Source: CAZGKW01 sp964526295 (lineage in GTDB: Bacteria; Planctomycetota; Phycisphaerae; FEN-1346). From it: DNA of 45,593 nucleotides. Made by a program: the position numbers and the translations under genes. The stretch lies in NCBI GenBank assembly GCA_964526295.1, contig CAZGKW010000034.1:1-45593 (forward strand), written 5' to 3'. Positions 25,450-34,267 of the stretch are shown here, in pieces (the stretch's first letter is position 1; every line of letters begins with the position of its first letter). The notes under the pieces are model-generated. The model saw only the letters and a list, made by a program, of their open reading frames with translations. It was not told the origin of the DNA and did no database searches.

Positions 25450-27195
25450 CTAATCCACGTAGAATGCGAAGGTGCGCGACGCGTCGGCCCCGTAAGTCGC
25501 GTCGAGGACGAACCGGACGCCCTCGACGGCCCGCCCGACGGGCAGCCGCACGAGCCGTTGGTGGTTGCCGCGCACCTCGTGGAGCGTCCTCCAGCGGCCG
25601 TCCACCTTAGCTTCCATGCGAAACGCTTTCGGCATCTCGGGCGGCGGGGCCTTCAGCTCCTCGCGCGGGTGGTGATAGCTCATGATGATGTTGCTGTCAA
25701 GCGCGCTGTCGAGGATGAGCGTGGCCTCGCGGACCTCTCGCGGCTCGGCGACCTCGTATGCCGCGACGTCGCCGGGGCGGGCCACCCAGGCGTGGAGCTG
25801 TTCGCCCACCGGCCGGTTCGTGCCGTCGCGGAGCGGCTCGGGATCGCCCTGCGATGCCGTAAGTCGGGCCTCGGTCGTCAGCGCCGAGAACGCCTGCGCG
25901 ATGCCGGGCAGGTAGGCGTCGTCTCGAAGCAGCGCCTGCTGGAGCTCGTCAATCCCCGAGCCCACCTCGCGCGGCGGCATGCCGGCGCGGGCGGCCATCG
26001 CCGCGGCCGTGCCGGCCGCCTGGCCCATGCTGCACCCCGTCCCCATGACGCGCATCGAGCTCATGGCCATGTGCGTGGCGCTCGCGCAGCGGCCCGCGAC
26101 CATCAGGTTCGACACGCTTCGCGAGCACAGCGACCGGTAGGGGATGCCGTACGGCGACGGCGCGGGGTGGAACACGGTCGCCGGTGCCCCATGCCGCCGG
26201 CACCAGAACCCCGCCGGGTGGTGATCGTCCATCGACCACCCGCCGTAGGCGACCAGGTCGTCGAAGCGTCCCCCGGCCTCGACGTCGTTCTGGGTCATGA
26301 CGTGGTCCCCGAGGTACCGCCGGCCCTCGCGCTTGGCAGGGAGGAATTGGACCCATTCGAGTGCCCAGTTCTCGGCGGCCTCCCGGTTCGGACAATGATT
26401 TTTGATATGATCCCACACGCCGTAGACGATCCGCAGCAGCTCGTGCCGCAGCTCGTCGGCGTCGTGAATGCTGTCGCGGTCGCCCCCCCGCTCGATCCAC
26501 CAGTAACCCATCCGGAAATACGAGTGCCCTCTCGTGCTGCCCGGCATGACGTCGCACCGCTCGAACGTGTGGGCCCACGGGAGGGCCTTGAACGGCTGGG
26601 GCGAGTCGTGCTCGCGGGCCATGAAAAGCAGCGACATGCCCATCGTGTTTGAGTCGGCCTCCTCGGGGGCGTGCGACTCGCCGTACTCGCCGCGCCCTTC
26701 GCGGCCGACGCGATACTCCGCCCCCGTCAGCGGCGCCAGGATCCCGTCGCCCGAGCAATCCATGAACACCGCCGCCTCGACCGTATGGACCGTCTCGGTC
26801 GTCATCTGCCATCCGGTGACGCTCCGGACGAGCCCCGCCTCGACTTGGGCCGCGTGGCAGGAGCAGTTCAGCAGCAGCGTCAGCCCGTCCTGGAGCCGGG
26901 CCGTCTCATAGAGGACCGTGTCCCAGACCGAGAAGTTGCGGTGCGGGTTGCGGGCGAGGTTCTCCAGGCGGACCTCCTCCAGCAGGCCCGTCTCCCGCAG
27001 GTTCGGGATCGAATTGTGCCGATCGGCCCCCTGAATGTGGACGCGGCACTCGCTGGAGGCGTTGCCGCCGAGGACCGGCCGGTCCTGCATCAGGACGACG
27101 CTCGCACCGTGGCGGGCCGCCGCGACCGCCGCGCACAAGCCGGCCATGCCGCCGCCGACGACGCACACCTCCGCTTCATGTGCCACGTTCCGCAT
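25450..27195 (-). CDS. FAD-dependent oxidoreductase with C-terminal galactose-binding-like domain
   Basis: This 581-residue flavoprotein of the FAD_oxidored (PF12831-like) family has no signal peptide. The dinucleotide motif GGGMAG is at 14-19, followed by VLGGNASSECRVHI, typical of the family. FMDCSGDGILAPLTGA marks the substrate-domain boundary, and GTGCSMGQAAGTAAAMAAR the late FAD-contacting segment. The last 120 residues (from about GEQLHAWVARPGD to FAFYVD) form a beta-rich region resembling F5/8-type or galactose-binding-like modules, so it may act on a carbohydrate-linked substrate. It is separated from the preceding lipoprotein gene by 12 bp and belongs to the M20-M16 transcript. It differs from the Tat-exported paralogue at 1742-3217 by staying cytoplasmic. 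Confidence 0.88.
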   Translation of the reverse strand: MRNVAHEAEVCVVGGGMAGLCAAVAAARHGASVVLMQDRPVLGGNASSECRVHIQGADRHNSIPNLRETGLLEEVRLENLARNPHRNFSVWDTVLYETARLQDGLTLLLNCSCHAAQVEAGLVRSVTGWQMTTETVHTVEAAVFMDCSGDGILAPLTGAEYRVGREGRGEYGESHAPEEADSNTMGMSLLFMAREHDSPQPFKALPWAHTFERCDVMPGSTRGHSYFRMGYWWIERGGDRDSIHDADELRHELLRIVYGVWDHIKNHCPNREAAENWALEWVQFLPAKREGRRYLGDHVMTQNDVEAGGRFDDLVAYGGWSMDDHHPAGFWCRRHGAPATVFHPAPSPYGIPYRSLCSRSVSNLMVAGRCASATHMAMSSMRVMGTGCSMGQAAGTAAAMAARAGMPPREVGSGIDELQQALLRDDAYLPGIAQAFSALTTEARLTASQGDPEPLRDGTNRPVGEQLHAWVARPGDVAAYEVAEPREVREATLILDSALDSNIIMSYHHPREELKAPPPEMPKAFRMEAKVDGRWRTLHEVRGNHQRLVRLPVGRAVEGVRFVLDATYGADASRTFAFYVD

Positions 27196-27207
27196 GCACG
27201 GCTCTTC

Positions 27208-27873
27208 CTAGGGCTGGACGTTGGTGAGGATGGCACGGCACACAAAGGCGATGGCGTCCGGGTCGTCGTCGCCGAGGTCCACGCCCACCAGGACGAACGG
27301 CTTGCCCGGCTCGACGGGCCCCTTGTGGACCAGCACCACCTTGTGCAAGGCGACGGCCTGGACGCCTTCGGCGATCTCGACCGCGCTCTTGGACATGGCC
27401 GACAGATCGATCGTCAGGTCCAGGTCGAGCAGGTCACCGGCGGCGGTCTGGGCAGAAACCGCCACGTCGGCCCCGATGTTCTCGTACTGGACGGTCCGGA
27501 CGATGCGGCCGGACTCCGTGACGCGGGCGTTCGTGACGAACGGGGCCCGCCGCTGGACCTTGATCCGGTCCTCTTTCAGGCGGACCCGCTGGTCGACCGC
27601 GTAGAGGGCCTGGGTCTTACCCATCTCGCCAAGGGCCGCCTCGAGTTGCTCCGCCGTGGCGGCCTTCGCCACGAGGGCGTGGGCGCTCAGCCCGGCGGCC
27701 TTCTCGTCGGAGAGGCGCGTCTGGAAGACCGTCGCCTCGAAGCGGGCCGATGCCGTCTCCGGAAGCGGCGTCGGTTCGGGCGCCGGGGGCGGCGGGGCCG
27801 GCGAACGGGTGCTGCATCCGCACACCAGGCAGGCCACAGCCAGCACCAGGCACCGTCCCACGTAGGAATTCAT
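27208..27873 (-). CDS. Small lipoprotein with secretin-like C-terminal region
   Basis: This 221-residue protein has a leader ending LVCGCS (Cys20) and a Pro-rich linker, consistent with an outer-membrane or periplasmic lipoprotein. The folded part contains VQYENIGADVAVSAQ followed by alternating short strands and DLSAMSK, a pattern reminiscent of the C-terminal beta domain of secretins and GspD-like proteins, but it is much too short to form a pore. It could be a secretin fragment or a distinct family. It lies 22 bp after the M16 peptidase gene and 12 bp before the FAD oxidoreductase gene. Confidence 0.7.
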   Translation of the reverse strand: MNSYVGRCLVLAVACLVCGCSTRSPAPPPPAPEPTPLPETASARFEATVFQTRLSDEKAAGLSAHALVAKAATAEQLEAALGEMGKTQALYAVDQRVRLKEDRIKVQRRAPFVTNARVTESGRIVRTVQYENIGADVAVSAQTAAGDLLDLDLTIDLSAMSKSAVEIAEGVQAVALHKVVLVHKGPVEPGKPFVLVGVDLGDDDPDAIAFVCRAILTNVQP

Positions 27874-27895
27874 GGCGCCCCCTTTCCCCTCGCGG

Positions 27896-30601
27896 TCACT
27901 TGCGGACGGCCTCCGCGGCCGCCGGGTCGCTGGTCAGGATGCAGATGACCGGTTGGCGGATGTACCACTTGGCCACGCGGGAGACGTCCTCGGGCGTGAC
28001 CTCGCGGATCCGGCGGACCTCCTCCCGGGCATAGGCGTAGCCCAGGCCGAGACACTCGTCGAGGGCGGCCTCGAAGGCCCACTCGTCCACCGTCTCGCGC
28101 GACAGCTTCTTGGCCGTGATGACCGTCGAGCGGGCCGGCTCGAGCTGCTCGGGCTTGAACGTCTCGCGGGTCGCCCGGCCCAGGTGCCACTCGATCGTGC
28201 CGACCACCTCGCGAACCTTCTCGGGCCGGCAGACGGCATAGGCGCCGAAGTAGCCGGGCCGGAGGCCCGCCATCGTGTAGGCGTGGACCTCGTACACCAG
28301 GCCACGGCCGCGGAGGGCTTCGTGGAGCCACCCGCCCGGCATGTGGTAGCCCGAGACGATCGTGTCGAGCACGTCCATCGGGGCCCGGTCGCGGACGTTC
28401 GTCAGGTCGAACCCCGGGTACGCCACGTAGACGACCGCGGCGGGCTTCCGGGTGGGTTTGACGTAGACCTCGCGGCTCGGCACCTGCCGCGGCTCGGCCT
28501 TCCGCGGGAAGACCAGGTCCGACGTCTCGGGCATGCCTTGGACGGCCCTGGCGACGCAGGCCTCGACCGACTTCGCGTCGATGCCGCCGAAGACGGCGAC
28601 GACCAGGTTCTCTCCGACGACGACCTGCCGGTGCCACTGGCGGAGGTCGTCGTCCGTCAGGTCGCTGACCGATTCGCGGGTGCCCTGGACGGGGAACCGG
28701 TAGGGCGAATCGCGGAAGAACTGCCCCCGGAAGAACAGGGCGGCCTCGCCCTGGGGGGTATCCTGAAGCTGGTCGATCTCTGCCAGGAGCTGGCGCCGGA
28801 CCTTCACGGCCTCCTCTGGCGGCAGGGCCGGCCGGAGCAGCGACTCGACCGCCAGGTCGAAGGTCGCCTCGAAATCCTCCGGCAGGCACCGGGCCGACAG
28901 GTAGATCGTGTTGCGCCCCGATGAGGCGTTCATTTCGGCGCCCATCCGGTCGAGGGTGCGGGCGATCTCGGAGGCGGATCGCTTCCCCGTCCCCTTGAGA
29001 AGCATCCGGGCCAGAAACTGGCTGATGCCGGCGTTCGACTCCCGCTCGACCGACAGACCACCCTTCAGGCACATCTGGATGCTGACGGTCGGGTGGTCGG
29101 GCATGGGCCCGAGCAGGAGCCGCGTCCCTCCGGGAAGGTCCTTCAGCGTGATCTCCGGTCCGGAAGCGGGTTCCTCAGGCTTTGTGGGCTTCGCCCCGTC
29201 GTCCTCAGCCGGCAGGGGTGCTTCCCGGCCCGTCGGGCGGACCACCGTCTCGCACAGGACCTCCGGCCGGAGGTACTTCGCCGCCACGCGCTTCACCTCG
29301 TCGGCGGTCACCCGCTGAATGCCCTCCACGTAGCGGTCGGAAAAGTGGGCGTCGCCGACCAGCAGCTCGCTCGTGCCCAGGTCGGCGGCGATGTTCTCGC
29401 AGGTCTGGAGGTGGTAGACGTGCTCGGCGATCTTCTGGCGCTTGGCCCTCGAAAGCTCCTCCTCCGTGATGCCCTCGCGAGCGACCCGCCACAGGTGCTC
29501 CAGGGCCGCGTCGCGGGCCTCGGCGGCCTTCTCGGGGGCGGAGATGAGCCGCACGACGAACCGCCCGCCGTCGTAGCCGGCCGGCGTGTAGCTCCAGCAC
29601 GCGACGGCCTGGACCAGGCCCCGCTCCTCCCGCAGGTCGGCGACGAGCCGCGACGCCCGGCCCTCACCGAGGACGAACGCCAGCACGTCCAGCGGGTAAA
29701 GGTCCGGATCGGTCAGGCGAACCGAGGGGAACTCGAGGATTCGCCGGACGCTCGCCACGTCCATTTCGCGCTCGGCGTAGCGCGGCGAAGTCTGGGGCGT
29801 CCGCTCGGGCAGGACGGTCACCGGCCCCCGGCGTCGCTCCCACGGGCCCAGGACCCGCTCGACGGCCTCGAAGACGGCATCGGCATCGAAGTCGCCAACG
29901 ACGACGACGACGGCGTTCTCGGGCGTCGCCACCCGCTGGTAGTAGGTCCACGCATCGTCGCGCTTCAGGTTTTTGAGGATGTCGAGATGCCCGATAATAG
30001 GATGGCGGGCCGGATGATCGTGGAAGAAGTTCCCATCCGCCAGCCGCCACAGCACGTGGTCGGGGTTCGCCTCGGCCCGTTCCAGTTCTCGCTGGACGAC
30101 CTTGTGTTCGCGGTCGAATTCGATCAGGCCGACGCGGCAGTGCATGACGTACTCGGCGATCAGCTCCAGGAGCCGCTCGACGTGGTCGGCGCCGACCTGC
30201 CCGTGGTAGCAGACGTACTGTTTCGACGTGTGGGCGTTGGTCTGGGCACCGATCTCGTTGAGGGCGTCGCGGATCTGCCTCTCGGTCCTGTGCGTCGTCG
30301 AGCCGCCTGAGACGACATGCTCCAGGAGGTGCGAGACGCCGGACCCCGTGAACTCGCCCTCGTTGAGGCTCCCCGCCCGGAGGTAGATGCGGACGGCGGC
30401 GACGCCGCCCAGGCGCCGTTCCCGCACGACGACGCGGAGGCCGTTTTCGAGCCGCTCGATGCGTTCGCGGGGCTGGGGCGTGGCCGACGGCTCAGACGCG
30501 TGCGCTTGGCCCGCGGCAAAACTCGCACCGACCAACATTGCGGCCAGCACAAGAGCGTCAGCCGCCGCGCTTCCGCGGCGCGTTTGCATGCTGTGTGTCA
30601 C
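27896..30601 (-). CDS. Exported M16-family zinc peptidase, two-domain
   Basis: This 901-residue protein has a signal peptide (about residues 10-35, ending AHA) and then a catalytic insulinase/pitrilysin half with the inverted zinc motif HLLEH at 91-95 and the third ligand Glu about 76 residues later (RELE near 172). The C-terminal half (from about 480) repeats the fold without HxxEH and is the usual inactive partner. GTG 30601 is chosen because GGGAGG lies 6 bases upstream and the codon overlaps the M20 stop as GTGA; ATG 30589 is a poorly placed alternative. Overlap with the M20 gene implies translational coupling. It probably trims peptides in the periplasm. Confidence 0.92.
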   Translation of the reverse strand: MTHSMQTRRGSAAADALVLAAMLVGASFAAGQAHASEPSATPQPRERIERLENGLRVVVRERRLGGVAAVRIYLRAGSLNEGEFTGSGVSHLLEHVVSGGSTTHRTERQIRDALNEIGAQTNAHTSKQYVCYHGQVGADHVERLLELIAEYVMHCRVGLIEFDREHKVVQRELERAEANPDHVLWRLADGNFFHDHPARHPIIGHLDILKNLKRDDAWTYYQRVATPENAVVVVVGDFDADAVFEAVERVLGPWERRRGPVTVLPERTPQTSPRYAEREMDVASVRRILEFPSVRLTDPDLYPLDVLAFVLGEGRASRLVADLREERGLVQAVACWSYTPAGYDGGRFVVRLISAPEKAAEARDAALEHLWRVAREGITEEELSRAKRQKIAEHVYHLQTCENIAADLGTSELLVGDAHFSDRYVEGIQRVTADEVKRVAAKYLRPEVLCETVVRPTGREAPLPAEDDGAKPTKPEEPASGPEITLKDLPGGTRLLLGPMPDHPTVSIQMCLKGGLSVERESNAGISQFLARMLLKGTGKRSASEIARTLDRMGAEMNASSGRNTIYLSARCLPEDFEATFDLAVESLLRPALPPEEAVKVRRQLLAEIDQLQDTPQGEAALFFRGQFFRDSPYRFPVQGTRESVSDLTDDDLRQWHRQVVVGENLVVAVFGGIDAKSVEACVARAVQGMPETSDLVFPRKAEPRQVPSREVYVKPTRKPAAVVYVAYPGFDLTNVRDRAPMDVLDTIVSGYHMPGGWLHEALRGRGLVYEVHAYTMAGLRPGYFGAYAVCRPEKVREVVGTIEWHLGRATRETFKPEQLEPARSTVITAKKLSRETVDEWAFEAALDECLGLGYAYAREEVRRIREVTPEDVSRVAKWYIRQPVICILTSDPAAAEAVRK

Positions 30602-31809
30602 GCCTCGCCTCCCTCTGCCGCAAGGTCCCAGGCCACCAGTACCATGATGCGGGCGAACTGGGCCAACTCCCCCAGCGGCATCCACTCGCCCGCCATGTGC
30701 GGCACGCCTTCGGGGCCGCAGACGAAGCCGGCGGCCGGGATACCCGCCAAGACCATGAACTTGGCCACCGTCGCGCCGGACATGCCGAATCGCTTCGGCC
30801 TGACGCCCGTGACCTCTTCGGTCCGCTCCTCGATACGCCGGACGAGCGGATGGTTCGCCTCGACGAGCGACGGAAGCTGGTGCGACATGACTTCCAGCTC
30901 CATCGTGACGCCCTTGGCGCCGGCCTCGACGCCCGCGAGCCGGTCGCGGAGCTGCGCCAGCAGCGATTCCCCATCGGTGCCCGGCAGGTAACGGACGTCG
31001 ATCAGCGCCTCGCACCGGCCGGGCACCATGTTCGGGACCGTGCCGGCGTGGATCGCGCCCAGATTAACCGTCGGCGGGGTGAAGAGGTCCGTCTCGGTGG
31101 TCGGCGGGCGCCACGAGCGAAGCTGCGAGACGAAGTCGATCGCCGGCCACAGGGCGCTCGCCCCGCGCTCGGGTTCCGAGCCGTGGGCCTGCCGGCCTGT
31201 CGCCGTGAGCTTCAGAAAGAGGACGCCCTTTTCGCCGACGTCGATACGCTGCATGGAGAAGCCGGCGTCCGGGACGATGGCGACGTCGGCCTCCAGGCCG
31301 CACTCCTCGAGCAGGTACTTCATGCCCAGCTCGCTGCCGGCCTCCTCGTCGGCGGCTGCGACGAGCACGAGCTGGCCGGGGAAGTCGGCCTCGTGCTCCT
31401 TTACGTACCGGGCGGTGAGCATGCAGGCGGCGAGGGGGCCCTTGTCGTCCATCGCCCCGCGGCCGACGATACGGCCTTCCTCGTCCAGGAACGGCTCGAA
31501 CGGGTCCGTCTCCCACCCGTCGCCCGCGGGGACCGTGTCGAGGTGGAGGCCAAGGAGCACCCGGGGCCGGCCCTCGCCGATCCGGGCCACGACGTTTGTC
31601 CGACCCGGCTCCTTCTCGAACGTCTCGTACGCGATGCCGTGCTCGTCGCAGAACGCCGTCACGACGGCGGCGGGCCGGTGCTCGTCGCCCGGCGGGTTGA
31701 CGCTGACGGCCCGGATGAGGTTGAAGGCGTAGTCCTTGAGGTCGTCGCGGTGGGCGTCCACGTAGTCTCGGACGTCGTCAGGACCGGGAAGGCTGGGGCT
31801 ATCGCTCAT
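30598..31809 (-). CDS. M20 family metallopeptidase (ArgE/DapE/ACY1-type)
   Basis: This 403-residue cytoplasmic protein has the complete di-zinc set of M20 enzymes: HLD at 89-91, AMDDKG at 119-124 with Asp121, catalytic EE at 155-156 in ADEEAGSE, an Asp in VPDAGF and the final His in VPHMAGEW. The lid domain VNLGAIHAGTVPNMVPG is typical. It might be a dipeptidase or an N-acyl-amino-acid deacylase; nothing in the sequence decides. Start ATG 31809 has GGAG 7 bases upstream, and the longer open frame (to 31929) starts inside untranslated DNA. It heads the operon with M16, lipoprotein and FAD oxidoreductase genes. Confidence 0.92.
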   Translation of the reverse strand: MSDSPSLPGPDDVRDYVDAHRDDLKDYAFNLIRAVSVNPPGDEHRPAAVVTAFCDEHGIAYETFEKEPGRTNVVARIGEGRPRVLLGLHLDTVPAGDGWETDPFEPFLDEEGRIVGRGAMDDKGPLAACMLTARYVKEHEADFPGQLVLVAAADEEAGSELGMKYLLEECGLEADVAIVPDAGFSMQRIDVGEKGVLFLKLTATGRQAHGSEPERGASALWPAIDFVSQLRSWRPPTTETDLFTPPTVNLGAIHAGTVPNMVPGRCEALIDVRYLPGTDGESLLAQLRDRLAGVEAGAKGVTMELEVMSHQLPSLVEANHPLVRRIEERTEEVTGVRPKRFGMSGATVAKFMVLAGIPAAGFVCGPEGVPHMAGEWMPLGELAQFARIMVLVAWDLAAEGGEA

Positions 31810-31828
31810 GGTGACTCCACGACAGGTC

Positions 31829-31834
31829 ATTCTA
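31829..31834 (-). promoter_or_regulatory. Candidate -10 box for the M20 operon
   Basis: The minus strand reads TAGAAT 20 bases before the M20 start, the same hexamer used at the ilvD promoter. The -35 region (TTCTTT 17 bases upstream) is poor, so support is weak. Confidence 0.3.
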
Positions 31835-31894
31835 CACGGAACCGGGACGCAAAAGAAGCTCGCCGGTGGATCGACGGGCCGGCCGGGCCCGCGG

Positions 31895-32371
31895 CTACTC
31901 CTCGACGTGCTCGCCGCGGGCCTGGTCAACCTGCTGGAGGTAGGCCAGCGTCCGCTCGAGTTCGCTCTGGAGGTGGCGGACCTTCAGGAGGCTGCGGACC
32001 CGGGTCAGGAGCTCCCACTTGTTGATCGGCTTGGAGAGGAAGTCGTCGGTGCCGGCCTCGACGGCCCGCTCGATGTCGCCCAGCTCGTGCAGGGCCGTGA
32101 CCATGCAGATGGGGATGGCGGCGGTCGCCTCGTCGTCCTTGAGCTTCCGACAGATCTCGAAGCCCGAGACCTTAGGCATCATGATGTCGAGAAGGATCAG
32201 GTCGGGCCCCTCCTCGGCGACCTTCTCCAGCGTCTCCTGGCCGTCGTAGGCGGTGACGACGCGGCAGCCGAGATCGTCCAGGTAGGCCTGAAGCAGCTCG
32301 ACGTTCTGGACGTTGTCGTCGGCGATGAGGATCGTGGAATGGCGGACTTCCTCTTCCAGGTCGGCGGTCAT
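31895..32371 (-). CDS. Single-domain response regulator (CheY/DivK-like)
   Basis: This 158-residue protein is one receiver domain: acidic pair D18/D19 in ILIADDN, phospho-acceptor Asp62 in LILLDIMMP, switch Thr in MVTALH and conserved Lys in LSKPIN. A short helical tail follows (ERTLAYLQQVDQARGEH), which may be a dimerisation or signalling coiled coil; no DNA-binding or enzymatic output domain is present. The cognate histidine kinase is not in the window. It lies 46 bp after the DUF2064 gene and 85 bp before the M20 gene. Confidence 0.93.
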   Translation of the reverse strand: MTADLEEEVRHSTILIADDNVQNVELLQAYLDDLGCRVVTAYDGQETLEKVAEEGPDLILLDIMMPKVSGFEICRKLKDDEATAAIPICMVTALHELGDIERAVEAGTDDFLSKPINKWELLTRVRSLLKVRHLQSELERTLAYLQQVDQARGEHVEE

Positions 32372-32417
32372 GCGGGTCCTTTCGCCACTGGCGGCCGCGA
32401 ATCGCGCGGGCGGTCGG

Positions 32418-33098
32418 CTACTCCGCCTGGCGGAGCTTCTGGAGCAGCGTCTGCGTCCGCCGTGGAATCTGCTCGCTCCCGGCGACGTCGAGGGCCCGGA
32501 GGTGGCTCTCCAGCAGCCGCAGCCCGGCCTCGTCCTTGACCTCGTACCCGTGCGGCACGAGACCGAGGATGAGGCCGAACGCCTCCGCCCGTTCCACCAA
32601 GCCGTCGAACACCGAGTCGCCGTCCCAGTCGAGGCCGACGAACAGCTCCGGCCGTTCCAGGCTCAGCCCTACCAAGTACACCCCGCCGTCGGTGGTCGGC
32701 CCGAAGACGACGTCGTCGATCAGGAGCCGGTCGAAGGCTTCCAGCACGACGGCGTCGGGCAGCGTCGGGCAATCCGTGAGCTGGACGACCGCCCGGGTGT
32801 GCCCGGTCCGGAACGCCTGCTCGAACAGGTTCGCCAGGACCTGGCCGCGGCTCGCGCCCTGCTGAAGGATGAGCCGCCAGTGCCTCGATGCCAGCAGGCC
32901 GACCGCCTTGCGGGCCCCGCGGGGCCGGTAGGCGAGCAGGCGGGTGCGGACCGAGAGCTGGGCGAAGCGTTCACACAGGTCCATCAGAAAGCTGCGATGC
33001 AGCTTGGCGGCGGCGGGCGCACCGAGGACCTGCGCCAGGCCGGGCCGGGCCCGGCCGGGCGTGGGGTTTTCGGCCAGCATGGCGTACAGCGTGGACAC
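32418..33098 (-). CDS. DUF2064 (nucleotidyltransferase-fold) protein
   Basis: This 226-residue protein is the DUF2064/TIGR04282-type glycosyltransferase-like family: MLAENPTPGRARPGL at the N-terminus, TDCPTLPDAVVLEAFDRL in the middle and GPTTDGGVYLVGLS as the sugar/nucleotide strand. The usual KTRL of the nucleotide loop is replaced by RPGL, so activity is uncertain. Start GTG 33098 is supported by GGGAGG 8 bases upstream; the earlier open frame to 33407 is mostly non-coding and overlaps promoter DNA. An extended sigma-70 promoter lies at 33208-33237. Confidence 0.8.
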   Translation of the reverse strand: MSTLYAMLAENPTPGRARPGLAQVLGAPAAAKLHRSFLMDLCERFAQLSVRTRLLAYRPRGARKAVGLLASRHWRLILQQGASRGQVLANLFEQAFRTGHTRAVVQLTDCPTLPDAVVLEAFDRLLIDDVVFGPTTDGGVYLVGLSLERPELFVGLDWDGDSVFDGLVERAEAFGLILGLVPHGYEVKDEAGLRLLESHLRALDVAGSEQIPRRTQTLLQKLRQAE

Positions 33099-33207
33099 GC
33101 TCTGCGCCTCCCTGCGGCCAGGCAGCCGCCACCAGCGGTCACGGGCAGCTTCGCGTTCACCGACGTCCTCGCGCCGCAAACAGTCCAGCCCGCCATCTTC
33201 AGGCCCG

Positions 33208-33237
33208 ATTATAGGTTCGGATTTCCGAGGGTGTCCA
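33208..33237 (-). promoter_or_regulatory. Sigma-70-like promoter for the DUF2064 gene
   Basis: On the minus strand TGGACA (33232-33237) and TATAAT (33208-33213) are separated by 18 bases; the -10 is perfect and the -35 is five of six. Transcription would begin near 33201, about 100 bases before the GTG at 33098. The divergent HExxH gene on the plus strand has only a weaker candidate (TAGAAT at 33270-33275). The rest of 33099-33364 is unassigned. Confidence 0.65.
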
Positions 33238-33364
33238 CAAAAAAGGGCGACGTCCGGAAGCCGCGCAACTAGAATTAGGATGTCTTCGAGCGGGACCTCG
33301 CAGGAACTGCGACAACGTCCCGGCGGAGACCGCTCGGGAGTCCGATAGGCATGGAGGATCGCCG

Positions 33365-34216
33365 ATGCAGCACCCTCGCCGCGGCGTGGTTGCGGCACTC
33401 GCCGCACTGATGGTCTGGTGGCCGGCCGCCGCGCCGACGGCGGGGGGCCAGCTGAGGCTCGAAGGCGAGTTCGCCGACGTCTCCCTCCGCCGCGACGTCC
33501 GGGCCGTCCTGGGCGACGTCCTCCGGGTTTATGAGACGAAGGTGTCGCCGCAGCCCCCTCTCGGGGAGAAGCCGGTCGTCGTGTGCCAGGCCCCCGACGG
33601 GTCGCCGCGGGCGTGCCTCAACCGCCTCCCCCGCCAGTACCAGATCAACCTGACGAACCTGGCGAGCCGATACTACGCTCAGCAGACCTACCAGTTCGGG
33701 CACGAGCTGGGACACGTGTGGGTCGATCCCCGCCGCGGGGGATGGTTCATCGAGTCGACCGTGACGGCCCTGTCGCTGGTCTGCTTGACGGAGCTGGGCG
33801 AAAAATGGGAGAGAGACCCGCCCTTCCCCAACTGGAAAGTCTACGCGAAGCACTTCCACGAGTACCGGGCCGACACGGTCCGCCGGCATCTCGCCAAGCT
33901 CGGCCTGGAATCGGAAGAAGACATCGAGGCCTGGGCCGCGAAAGACCTCCCGGGGCTCGTTCGCGACGGCAAGGCCGGCCGCAGCCCGCAGCACGCCGCC
34001 GCCGTCCTGATCGAGCGGGCGCTGCGGAGACATCCGAAGGCTTGGGGGGCCCTGACGAAGCTGGGGAAGGCCACCGAGGATGGCCGGACGGACCTCGCCA
34101 AGTGGCTGGCGCTCGTCGAGCCGGAGGAGCGACCGCTGGTCGACGACCTGGCAAAGACGTTCGCCGCGGCGACAGCCGCCGCCCAACCGCAGGCGACCTC
34201 AAGCGGCACCGACTAG
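33365..34216 (+). CDS. Secreted HExxH-motif protein (putative metalloprotease)
   Basis: This 283-residue protein has an N-terminal signal peptide (about 1-27, ending TAGG). FGHELGHVW near residues 112-120 contains HExxH with a third possible ligand Glu in FIES about 13 residues later. This suggests a gluzincin-like zinc site, but the rest (helical, rich in Lys, Glu, Arg) is not a peptidase family I recognise. It starts at ATG 33365 with GGAGG 7 bases upstream. It stands alone on the plus strand between divergent DUF2064 and convergent HMGL-like genes; the metal site is seen, the substrate is not. Confidence 0.75.
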   Translation: MQHPRRGVVAALAALMVWWPAAAPTAGGQLRLEGEFADVSLRRDVRAVLGDVLRVYETKVSPQPPLGEKPVVVCQAPDGSPRACLNRLPRQYQINLTNLASRYYAQQTYQFGHELGHVWVDPRRGGWFIESTVTALSLVCLTELGEKWERDPPFPNWKVYAKHFHEYRADTVRRHLAKLGLESEEDIEAWAAKDLPGLVRDGKAGRSPQHAAAVLIERALRRHPKAWGALTKLGKATEDGRTDLAKWLALVEPEERPLVDDLAKTFAAATAAAQPQATSSGTD

Positions 34217-34267
34217 GCCGAGCGGGGCCCCGGCAGCTTCAGCAAGCCTTCCCGCCTCATTCGAGGC

